Source: an uncultured Lachnospiraceae bacterium
GTDB taxonomy: Bacteria > Bacillota > Clostridia > Lachnospirales > Lachnospiraceae
Assembly: GCA_902772565.1 (NCBI GenBank)
Contig: CACYBJ010000304.1
Location: 1 to 5,673, forward strand
Direction of reading: 5' to 3'
Length of the DNA: 5,673 bases
Made by a program: the position numbers and the translations under genes. Within the stretch, counting starts at the first letter, position 1; each line of letters begins with the position of its first letter. The notes under the pieces were generated by a model. The model was not told where the DNA came from, did not search any database, and worked only from the letters and a program-made list of their open reading frames with translations. Positions 1 through 5,213 of this stretch are shown here, piece after piece.

Positions 1-423
1 AAGAATCATTTCAATGCCGTGAATGTAACCCTTTAATCCTTCTCCTACCACCTGTCCGTCGCAGGCAGGAAGAGTCACGCTTATCTTCCTGAATTCCTCC
101 CTGGCATTTACATCGGAAATGTGCACTTCAATTTTCCTGATTCCCGAAAGGCTCTTAAGAGCGTCATGAATGGCATAACTGTAATGTGTAAAGGCGCCCG
201 GATTGATAACGATTCCGTCCACCTTGTCAAAGTATGCCTGCTGAAGTCTGTCGATTATGGCACCTTCGTGGTTGCTCTGAAAAGTCTCAAGAGTATATCC
301 GTTTGCATCTGCATGCTCTTTAAGCATATTGATCAAAAAGTTGTAGTCTTCTTTTCCGTAAATCCCCGGTTCCCTGATTCCAAGAAAATTCAGGTTGGGG
401 CCGTTAATAACAAGTATTTTCAT
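1..423 (-). CDS. aroQ: Type II 3-dehydroquinate dehydratase, 3' end cut by window edge
   Basis: The enzyme dehydrates 3-dehydroquinate to 3-dehydroshikimate, the third step of the shikimate pathway, in the cytosol as a dodecamer (family knowledge). Seen here are 141 codons from ATG at 421-423. The N-terminal motif NGPNLNFLGIREPGIYG (residues 7-23) carries the catalytic Arg17 and Tyr22. NPGAFTH (74-80) is the substrate loop, and EVHISD (99-104) contains the catalytic His101. RE.FR (108-112) and GEGLKGY (127-133) complete the family pattern. The usual HxSN signature reads HISD here, a mild variant. The family is about 145 residues, so only a few C-terminal codons and the stop are missing. The start has a GGAG ribosome binding site six bases upstream. 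It lies 160 bp downstream of the yqeG-aroK fusion gene on the same strand, so co-transcription is likely. Identification is very secure. Confidence 0.96.
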   Translation of the reverse strand, partial: MKILVINGPNLNFLGIREPGIYGKEDYNFLINMLKEHADANGYTLETFQSNHEGAIIDRLQQAYFDKVDGIVINPGAFTHYSYAIHDALKSLSGIRKIEVHISDVNAREEFRKISVTLPACDGQVVGEGLKGYIHGIEMIL

Positions 424-429
424 TTCTCG

Positions 430-433
430 CTCC
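430..433 (-). promoter_or_regulatory. Ribosome binding site of aroQ, abutting a repeat hairpin
   Basis: GGAG on the minus strand lies six bases before the aroQ ATG. Its first two bases are the last two of repeat copy 1. The hairpin stem of that repeat ends at base 434, directly next to the site, so folding of the stem could limit ribosome access. Confidence 0.75.
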
Positions 434-482
434 ATGCCGCAGGCGTGGTGTCCTTTGATGACGCGCCTGCAGCATCATCAAA
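432..482 (-). repeat. Hairpin repeat, copy 1 (51 bp)
   Basis: This is a near-identical partner of the element at 514-565: 49 of 52 aligned columns match, with two substitutions and one indel. Internally 434-445 pairs with 464-475. The only non-Watson-Crick position becomes a U-G wobble when the minus strand is transcribed, so the mRNA sense strand forms an unbroken 12-bp stem with an 18-base loop. A second, mutually exclusive hairpin pairs TTTGATGA (454-461) perfectly with TCATCAAA (475-482). No coding function is apparent. Whether the family is dispersed elsewhere in the genome cannot be seen from this window. Confidence 0.88.
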
Positions 483-509
483 GGATTTGAAAGTTTTACT
501 TTCAAACCT
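482..509 (-). repeat. AT-rich hairpin between the two repeat copies
   Basis: TTTGAAAG (486-493) and CTTTCAAA (499-506) form a perfect 8-bp inverted repeat around the five-base loop TTTTA. Three more pairs (482-484 with 507-509) extend it past a single bulged base at 485. No uridine tract follows on either strand, so it does not look like a simple intrinsic terminator. It lies in the spacer between the two copies of the 51/52-bp repeat, giving three hairpins in series between aroK and aroQ. Confidence 0.75.
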
Positions 510-513
510 CGTA

Positions 514-565
514 CCATGCCGCAGGCGTGATGTCCGTATGATGACGCGCCTGCAGCATCATCAAA
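514..565 (-). repeat. Hairpin repeat, copy 2 (52 bp)
   Basis: This is the second copy of the element at 432-482, in direct orientation 82 bp away. The long stem pairs 516-527 with 547-558 around a 19-base loop, again fully paired with one U-G wobble only on the minus-strand transcript. The alternative short stem (537-544 with 558-565) keeps seven of eight pairs, with one A-A mismatch. It begins 18 bases after the stop codon of the yqeG-aroK gene on the minus strand. A small AACC-GTAA-GGTT hairpin at 572-583 fills most of the gap to that stop. Confidence 0.88.
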
Positions 566-583
566 CTAATCAACCTTACGGTT

Positions 584-1618
584 CTAGAAACAATTTATTA
601 TCTCATCTGCGATTTTTTCGGGAGTCTTGCCGTCAACTTTTATGATTATGTCGGCAGCCGCCCTGTACTTTTCATAGCGGGATTCCATGAGTTCCTTAAC
701 CGCAGTCTCCTTGTCTTCTCTTTGGAGAAGCGGTCTTGTAGTGTCATCCTTAAGTCTTTCAAGAACTGTCTCAGGGGAAACATCAAGCCAAATGACTTTG
801 CCCATTCTTTTTAGTATCTTGACATTCTTCTCAAGAAGCGGAGTTCCGCCGCCGCAGCAGATCACACGTCCGGCGGAATCATCTGCCAGATTATCTATTG
901 ATGCCGTCTCGAGTTTACGGAAGTACTCCTCTCCCGACTCGGCAAAAATATCGCTTATCTTTTTACCGGTTCCGGCTTCTATGTATTTATCGGTATCCAC
1001 GCAGTCCATACCCAGTTTCTTTGCAAGTACGGAACCGACGGAAGTCTTTCCGCTGCCCATAAAGCCTATCAGAACAAGCGCGCGTTTTGCGATCAGCTCT
1101 TTGGTCATTTTACTGTAACTTCTGAGTACTATTTTCTCCAGTTTTCTTTTGAATACTATCTGGATTTCTTCTTTTGGATTAATGGGGTTAACCAGTATCG
1201 ATTTGATACCTGACCGGTTTGCACCGTAAATATCGGTAAACAGCTGGTCACCGATAAATATCGTGCTGTTCTTGTCGGTACCCATCAGTTTCATCGCCGA
1301 TAAATATGGTTTTCTTTTCGGCTTGTCCGCTTTGTAGATATAATGAATATTCGAAACATCGGTGCCGCGGTCCCTAAGTCCGTCGTAGAACCTTTTTACT
1401 CTTTCTTCCTTGTTGTTGGATATAAAGCATATGCCGAAGCCAAGCTTTACCAGCTTCTTAAAAAGATCGGCTGCCCGGTCGTTGGCATCTGCCCCGTGCA
1501 TAACAAGAGTATTGTCTATGTCGTAGATCAGCCCCCGGTACCCATCCGCAAAAAGATTTTCATAATCAATATCGTAGGAGGAACTGACTCTCCTCCACGG
1601 ATAAAACTTCTTAAACAT
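584..1618 (-). CDS. aroK: Fused YqeG-family HAD phosphatase and shikimate kinase
   Basis: One 344-residue reading frame carries two complete proteins. Residues 1-170 match the YqeG family of HAD IIIA phosphatases: DIDNT (33-37) with nucleophile Asp33 and Asp35, ISNN (66-69), Lys99 in KADKP, and GDQLFTD (123-129). Relatives include the yeast phosphatidylglycerophosphatase Gep4, so the substrate may be a phospholipid, but that is inference. Residues 171-344 are a full shikimate kinase (shikimate + ATP to shikimate 3-phosphate): Walker A GFMGSGKT (185-192), DTD (208-210), substrate Arg234, GGG (256-258), lid Arg295 in RPLL, and Arg314. All catalytic residues of both halves are present. The start at 1616-1618 has GGAG five bases upstream. 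Met171 opens the kinase half like a natural AroK start. In Bacillus subtilis yqeG lies in one operon with the shikimate dehydrogenase gene, so the partnership has a genomic precedent. The symbol refers to the kinase half. Confidence 0.94.
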   Translation of the reverse strand: MFKKFYPWRRVSSSYDIDYENLFADGYRGLIYDIDNTLVMHGADANDRAADLFKKLVKLGFGICFISNNKEERVKRFYDGLRDRGTDVSNIHYIYKADKPKRKPYLSAMKLMGTDKNSTIFIGDQLFTDIYGANRSGIKSILVNPINPKEEIQIVFKRKLEKIVLRSYSKMTKELIAKRALVLIGFMGSGKTSVGSVLAKKLGMDCVDTDKYIEAGTGKKISDIFAESGEEYFRKLETASIDNLADDSAGRVICCGGGTPLLEKNVKILKRMGKVIWLDVSPETVLERLKDDTTRPLLQREDKETAVKELMESRYEKYRAAADIIIKVDGKTPEKIADEIINCF

Positions 1619-1623
1619 ACATT

Positions 1624-1627
1624 CTCC
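1624..1627 (-). promoter_or_regulatory. Ribosome binding site of the yqeG-aroK fusion gene
   Basis: GGAG on the minus strand lies five bases before the ATG at 1616-1618, which fixes the start. A perfect 5-bp hairpin, GGCAG/CTGCC with a four-base loop (1632-1645), ends four bases before the site. Confidence 0.7.
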
Positions 1628-1648
1628 ATATGGCAGATGCCTGCCCTG

Positions 1649-1677
1649 ATATTACGTCTTGACCGCACAAAGGTCAC
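1649..1677 (-). promoter_or_regulatory. Possible weak promoter before the yqeG-aroK gene
   Basis: On the minus strand GTGACC (1672-1677) and TAATAT (1649-1654) lie 17 bases apart, each matching the sigma-A consensus at four of six positions. The -35 box overlaps a 5-bp inverted repeat TGACC/GGTCA (1660-1664 and 1672-1676). It would allow aroK and aroQ to be expressed without the GGDEF gene. The matches are weak and could be chance. Confidence 0.25.
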
Positions 1678-1688
1678 GCCGCCGCGTT

Positions 1689-2771
1689 TTAGTATAAATC
1701 CTCATAGACGAGAATATTCTTTCCGTGCTGCTTTCCGAAATACATCCTCTTATCGGCAGTCTTGATAATGCTTTCGGGATCGGTATACGAATCCAGATAG
1801 GTTTCAAGTCCGATGGTAACTGTCACGGGAATTCTCTTGTTAAAGAAAACAGTAGGAGTCATTTCTATCAGTTTTCTGAGGTATTCCATCTTATCGATTG
1901 CTCTCTTGAAATCGTGTTTTTCAAGAAGTATGGTTATTTCCTCACCGCCCCACCTGCAGATGTCGCAGCCGGGCACTTCTTTTTTGATTATTCTTGCAAT
2001 GTGCCTTAACACTTCGTCGCCGCAGTCGTGTCCGTAGGAATCGTTAATTCTTTTGAAGTTGTCGATATCCAGAAAGGCAATGCAGAAATTGTTTTTGGTC
2101 TTATCCTTCATGAATCCGTCTACGATGGGCAGGAATCCTCTTCTGTTAAGAAGACCTGTCAATACATCTTCGGTTGCGTCAAGAGCGAGCTGTTCGTTCT
2201 TTCTTTCAAGACTTAACACAGCACTCTCGCTGGAATAAATATAAATCACATTATAGAAAATAACGGAAAATGTCATTACGAAGGACGTGAAGACAAACAG
2301 GAATGTCCTGATGGCACCGGAAACATGATAGACAGCTTCGGCATTTACATACATCAGGTAAAGATATGTAAAGACGGAGAAATCGACGAGCAACATAATA
2401 ACGATTATCCATCGTTTTCCTCTCTCGAAAATAAAGCATCCGAAATAAATAATGATCGGAACTATGGATATCAGGAAACAATAGGCGCCGCTGTCCCAGC
2501 CTATAAAATAAACAGACGTTGCCGCATAAATGGCCACTTCAATTATGAGACTGAAATATACAGGAAGTATCTGGCCCATTTTGCACAGAATAATGCAGAA
2601 CAGATATACGACTACGCTTAAGATATTAAAATAAAACAGAGGCATTACCTTAGCATAGGCCATTACAGCCAAAAGCGTCAGATGCACAAGTCCCATTATG
2701 GCAATGGTAAAAAGAAAACTGTTGTGCACCAGAAAATGCATTGTTGACTCAAATATATTTTTGCTCTTCAT
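1689..2771 (-). CDS. Membrane-anchored GGDEF diguanylate cyclase
   Basis: The 360-residue protein has about six hydrophobic segments (roughly 18-40, 44-64, 68-90, 96-115, 120-142, 154-178), a short linker, and a C-terminal GGDEF domain (about 200-356). The family makes cyclic di-GMP from two GTP at the inner face of the membrane. Seen in the domain are DVLTGLLNRRGF (202-213), metal-binding DIDNFK (235-240), RIND (241-244), active loop RWGGEEI (273-279) and the closing ADKRMYFGKQHGKN (339-352). GGEE is an accepted active form, so catalysis is likely. The inhibitory RxxD site normally just before the active loop is absent (VPGC at 266-269), suggesting no classical product inhibition. The membrane part presumably senses a signal, but I do not recognise it as a named sensor domain. 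The start has AGGGG seven bases upstream. The gene lies between the EF-G-like terminator and the yqeG-aroK gene, 70 bp from the latter and possibly co-transcribed with it. Confidence 0.93.
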   Translation of the reverse strand: MKSKNIFESTMHFLVHNSFLFTIAIMGLVHLTLLAVMAYAKVMPLFYFNILSVVVYLFCIILCKMGQILPVYFSLIIEVAIYAATSVYFIGWDSGAYCFLISIVPIIIYFGCFIFERGKRWIIVIMLLVDFSVFTYLYLMYVNAEAVYHVSGAIRTFLFVFTSFVMTFSVIFYNVIYIYSSESAVLSLERKNEQLALDATEDVLTGLLNRRGFLPIVDGFMKDKTKNNFCIAFLDIDNFKRINDSYGHDCGDEVLRHIARIIKKEVPGCDICRWGGEEITILLEKHDFKRAIDKMEYLRKLIEMTPTVFFNKRIPVTVTIGLETYLDSYTDPESIIKTADKRMYFGKQHGKNILVYEDLY

Positions 2772-2778
2772 CTGAACA

Positions 2779-2783
2779 CCCCT
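2779..2783 (-). promoter_or_regulatory. Ribosome binding site of the GGDEF gene
   Basis: AGGGG on the minus strand lies seven bases before the ATG at 2769-2771. This favours that start over the later in-frame Met11. Confidence 0.65.
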
Positions 2784-2803
2784 GTGAAATATCAGTCCAG
2801 TTT

Positions 2804-2833
2804 ATTTTACCACAAAAAAAGTCCGGACTGCAA
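2804..2833 (-). promoter_or_regulatory. Possible promoter of the GGDEF gene, overlapping the terminator
   Basis: TAAAAT (2804-2809, minus strand) is a five-of-six match to the -10 box. TTGCAG (2828-2833), 18 bases upstream, is a poor -35 that falls in the loop and stem of the terminator hairpin. Transcription would start about 25-30 bases before the GGDEF start codon. A promoter is expected here because the terminator isolates this gene from the EF-G-like gene, but the sequence support is modest. Confidence 0.35.
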
Positions 2834-2848
2834 CGGTCCGGACTTTTT
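2814..2848 (-). terminator. Intrinsic terminator of the EF-G-like gene
   Basis: GTCCGGAC (2821-2828) and GTCCGGAC (2836-2843), itself palindromic, form an 8-bp GC-rich stem. Flanking A and T runs extend it to 13 bp (2816-2828 with 2836-2848), with a seven-base loop. On the minus strand the stem is followed by seven uridines, and the element starts two bases after the EF-G-like stop codon. Five T residues on the other side could let it also work on the plus strand, though no plus-strand gene ends here. Confidence 0.95.
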
Positions 2849-2850
2849 AT

Positions 2851-4938
2851 TTATTCTTCTGTTTCTGAAGCGTTTTCTTCAATAACCTTGGCCTGAACAT
2901 CGGCAGGTGCCGGCTCATAGCGATCGAATTCGTATGAGTAGTCACCGAAACCACCTGTCATGGAGCGAAGGTCTGTGGAATATCCGTAAAGAGATGCAAT
3001 CGGAATGTCGGCTACGATTTCCTGCTTTCCGTTCGGAAGAGGATTCATGCCGAGAACGCGTCCGCGTCTCTTGGAAAGGTCGCCCATGATATCGCCTGTG
3101 TACATGTCAGGTACTACAACCTTAAGAGATGCCACCGGTTCAAGGAGTATAGGAGTAGCTTCCATGATACCCTGTTTAAATGCCTTGATTGATGCAAGTT
3201 TGAAAGCCATTTCGTTGGAGTCTACAGGATGGTAGGAACCGTCCACGAGAGTTGCCTTGATTCCTACTACAGGATAGCCTGCAAGAGGTCCCTTAAGAAC
3301 AGATTCGGCAATACCCTTTTCAACTGCTGGGAAGTAGTTCTTCGGTACGGAACCGCCGACTATCTTCTCTTCGAATACATAAGGCTTTTCAAGATCGCCG
3401 CTTGGCTCGAAGATCATGATAACATCACCGAACTGGCCGGCACCACCGGACTGCTTCTTGTGACGTCCCTGAATCTGGCCTGTAGCCTTACGGATGGTCT
3501 CGCGATAAGGAACTCTGGGCTTCTCAAGTTCAATTTCAACTTTGTATCTTGAAAGAAGTTTGCTCTTTACTACTTCAAGCTGCTGATCGCCGATACCGTA
3601 GATAAGAGTCTGTCTGTTCTCATTGTCGTTAACTGTCTTAAGAGTAAGGTCTTCTTCCATGAGTTTTGAAAGAGCCTGTGAAACCTTATCTTCATCGCCC
3701 TTATTGACAGTTACATACTTGGCATAGGTGTAAGGAGTTGAAAGCTTTGGTGCATTGTATTCGATAGGATTGGCCTTTGTGGAAAGGGTATCTCCTGTTT
3801 CGGTATCGGAAAGTTTTCCGATGGCACCGATGTCACCTGCGTAAAGCTCCTTAACTTCGATCTGCTCTTTTCCGCGAAGGACATAGAGTCTTGAAAGCTT
3901 TTCCTCTGTTCCTGTTCTTGTGTTATAAACCGAATCATCGCTCTTAAGGATGCCGGAGCATACCTTAATAAGTGAGAACTTACCGATGAACGGATCGGCA
4001 ATGGTCTTAAATACCTTTGCTGAGAAATCCTTGTTGGCATCGTAGTCGGCCATGAATGTAGTGCCGGACTTTCTGCTCATACCGGTGATGACGCACTTGT
4101 TAGGTGACGGGAAGTACTTATCGATGGCCTGCATAAGAGCGTGGGCACCGCGTCCCTGAACACCGGAGCCGCAAAGTACGGGAACCATGTCACCGACGGC
4201 TACGGACTGTCTGATGGCTGTTTCAAGTTCAACTTCCGTGAACTCTTCGCCTTCGAAAAACTTCTCCATGAGTTCTTCGCTGGTTTCGGCAACGGACTCA
4301 ATAAGTGAAGCACGGTAGATGTCGGTGTATTCCATGGAATACTCAGGGATTTCACCGTCGGTATACTCACCGGGCTTATCGGTGAACTTACGGCCTTCCA
4401 TCTTAACCACGTTTACGAATCCGACGAATTTTTCATTCTCACGGATAGGTGTATGGAAAGGTGCGATTATATTTCCGTAATTATCCTTAAGGTCGTCGAT
4501 AACCTTCTTGAAGGAAGCGTTATCATCGTCCATATCTGTAACAAAAATAATTCTTGGGAGCTTGTATCTTTCGCAAAGATCCCAGGCTTTGAAAGTACCT
4601 ACTTCGATACCTGCCTTAGCAGATACAACGATTACTGCCGCATCAGCCGCGCTGATGGCTTCTTCAACTTCACCCACAAAATCGAAGTAACCCGGAGTAT
4701 CTATAAAATTAATCTTAGTATCCTTCCAGATAACCGGAACTACGGATGCTGAGATTGAGAACTTTCTCTTGATCTCTTCTTTATCGTAGTCACTGATTGT
4801 ATTTCCGTCATCTATCGTACCCATTCTCTGAGTAATGCCTGTTGTGTAGGCCATAGACTCAACCAGTGTAGTCTTACCGCTTCCACCGTGTCCCAGCACG
4901 GCAACATTTCGAATGTTCTCAAATTTGTATGTTTGCAT
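2851..4938 (-). CDS. EF-G-like translational GTPase (EF-G-2/FusA2 type)
   Basis: The 695-residue protein has the full EF-G domain order. The GTPase domain (about 8-280) has P-loop GHGGSGKT (16-23), DTPGYFDF (80-87), TDMD (134-137) and CGSG (256-259). Domain II is at about 300-395 and domain III at about 400-475. Domain IV (about 478-600) has GRHKKQSGGAGQFGDV and HPVDSNEMAFKLA, and domain V runs to about 675, followed by an acidic tail. It resembles the second EF-G class, such as Thermus EF-G-2, rather than housekeeping EF-G: the P-loop reads GHGGSGKT instead of GHIDAGKT, and the catalytic His after DTPG is Tyr84. The role of this class is poorly defined. It binds ribosomes, but translocation activity should not be assumed. 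The start at 4936-4938 is chosen for its GGAGGAG site and because MQTYKFENIRN is the expected N terminus. The frame stays open to an ATG at 4989, but that lies only about 14 bases after the predicted transcription start. It has its own promoter and terminator. Confidence 0.93.
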   Translation of the reverse strand: MQTYKFENIRNVAVLGHGGSGKTTLVESMAYTTGITQRMGTIDDGNTISDYDKEEIKRKFSISASVVPVIWKDTKINFIDTPGYFDFVGEVEEAISAADAAVIVVSAKAGIEVGTFKAWDLCERYKLPRIIFVTDMDDDNASFKKVIDDLKDNYGNIIAPFHTPIRENEKFVGFVNVVKMEGRKFTDKPGEYTDGEIPEYSMEYTDIYRASLIESVAETSEELMEKFFEGEEFTEVELETAIRQSVAVGDMVPVLCGSGVQGRGAHALMQAIDKYFPSPNKCVITGMSRKSGTTFMADYDANKDFSAKVFKTIADPFIGKFSLIKVCSGILKSDDSVYNTRTGTEEKLSRLYVLRGKEQIEVKELYAGDIGAIGKLSDTETGDTLSTKANPIEYNAPKLSTPYTYAKYVTVNKGDEDKVSQALSKLMEEDLTLKTVNDNENRQTLIYGIGDQQLEVVKSKLLSRYKVEIELEKPRVPYRETIRKATGQIQGRHKKQSGGAGQFGDVIMIFEPSGDLEKPYVFEEKIVGGSVPKNYFPAVEKGIAESVLKGPLAGYPVVGIKATLVDGSYHPVDSNEMAFKLASIKAFKQGIMEATPILLEPVASLKVVVPDMYTGDIMGDLSKRRGRVLGMNPLPNGKQEIVADIPIASLYGYSTDLRSMTGGFGDYSYEFDRYEPAPADVQAKVIEENASETEE

Positions 4939-4944
4939 ACATTT

Positions 4945-4951
4945 CTCCTCC
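4945..4951 (-). promoter_or_regulatory. Ribosome binding site of the EF-G-like gene
   Basis: GGAGGAG on the minus strand lies six bases before ATG 4936-4938. It is the strongest such site in the window and decides this start over in-frame ATGs at 4960-4962 and 4987-4989. A weak 5-bp hairpin (4952-4956 with 4966-4970) sits just upstream. Confidence 0.85.
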
Positions 4952-5009
4952 GTTTCTACCATTGCGAAACCCCCAAACAAACATCTCACAACGGCACCAA
5001 TATGGGAAT

Positions 5010-5038
5010 ATTGTACTAAACAATTAGCCGTTTTTCAA
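5010..5038 (-). promoter_or_regulatory. Sigma-A-type promoter of the EF-G-like gene
   Basis: TTGAAA (5033-5038) and TACAAT (5010-5015) on the minus strand are separated by 17 bases, each a near-consensus box. Transcription would start near 5003, giving a leader of about 65 bases before the chosen start codon. No riboswitch or leader peptide is evident in that leader. Confidence 0.85.
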
Positions 5039-5152
5039 CACATTTGTGCAATTTGACCATATTTTTTACGATTTTGGCAGGAATCATTTGCCGGACGAAC
5101 GTTATGGCTGTGAATATTCCCCGCAATATTACCTTTATATGCCCATAAACAT

Positions 5153-5181
5153 TTGATTTTTAGGCCCGGTATCTCTATAAT
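5153..5181 (+). promoter_or_regulatory. Sigma-A-type promoter of tyrA
   Basis: TTGATT (5153-5158) and a perfect TATAAT (5176-5181) are separated by 17 bases. The predicted start near 5188 leaves a leader of only about 26 bases, too short for a T-box or attenuator. Any tyrosine control would therefore have to act at the promoter or on the enzyme. Confidence 0.88.
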
Positions 5182-5197
5182 TCATACAGAACAACTT

Positions 5198-5202
5198 AAG
5201 GA
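5198..5202 (+). promoter_or_regulatory. Ribosome binding site of tyrA
   Basis: AAGGA lies 11 bases before the tyrA ATG at 5214-5216, slightly long but usable spacing. No better site is present in the short leader. Confidence 0.6.
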
Positions 5203-5213
5203 CGGTACAGATT

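Noticed and set aside
482..509. Intrinsic terminator between aroK and aroQ
   Set aside because: The stem is AT-rich and no uridine run follows on the minus strand, so efficient termination is unlikely.
424..583. CRISPR-like array
   Set aside because: There are only two repeat units and one spacer. The unit is longer than usual and the spacer is itself a hairpin. No cas gene is nearby.
121..645. Open frame of 174 codons on the plus strand
   Set aside because: It runs antisense through aroQ, the repeat spacer and the end of the fusion gene. The aroQ motifs on the minus strand are unmistakable, and this frame shows no recognisable domain or ribosome binding site.
687..1765. Plus-strand open frames opposite the yqeG-aroK gene (687-1118 and 1343-1765)
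   Set aside because: They are antisense shadows of a gene whose motifs are fully conserved on the other strand. Their translations have no family resemblance.
2251..2621. Overlapping open frames inside the membrane part of the GGDEF gene, one on each strand (minus 2251-2481, plus 2325-2621)
   Set aside because: They lie wholly within a well-supported gene in other frames, with no start signals or recognisable motifs.
4939..4989. N-terminal extension of the EF-G-like protein to the upstream ATGs
   Set aside because: The extra 17 residues do not resemble EF-G N termini and the strongest ribosome binding site lies inside that stretch. The first ATG would also follow the predicted transcription start by only about 14 bases.
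5182..5213. T-box or other amino-acid-sensing leader before tyrA
   Set aside because: The predicted leader is only about 26 bases, with no T-box core sequence or terminator hairpin.
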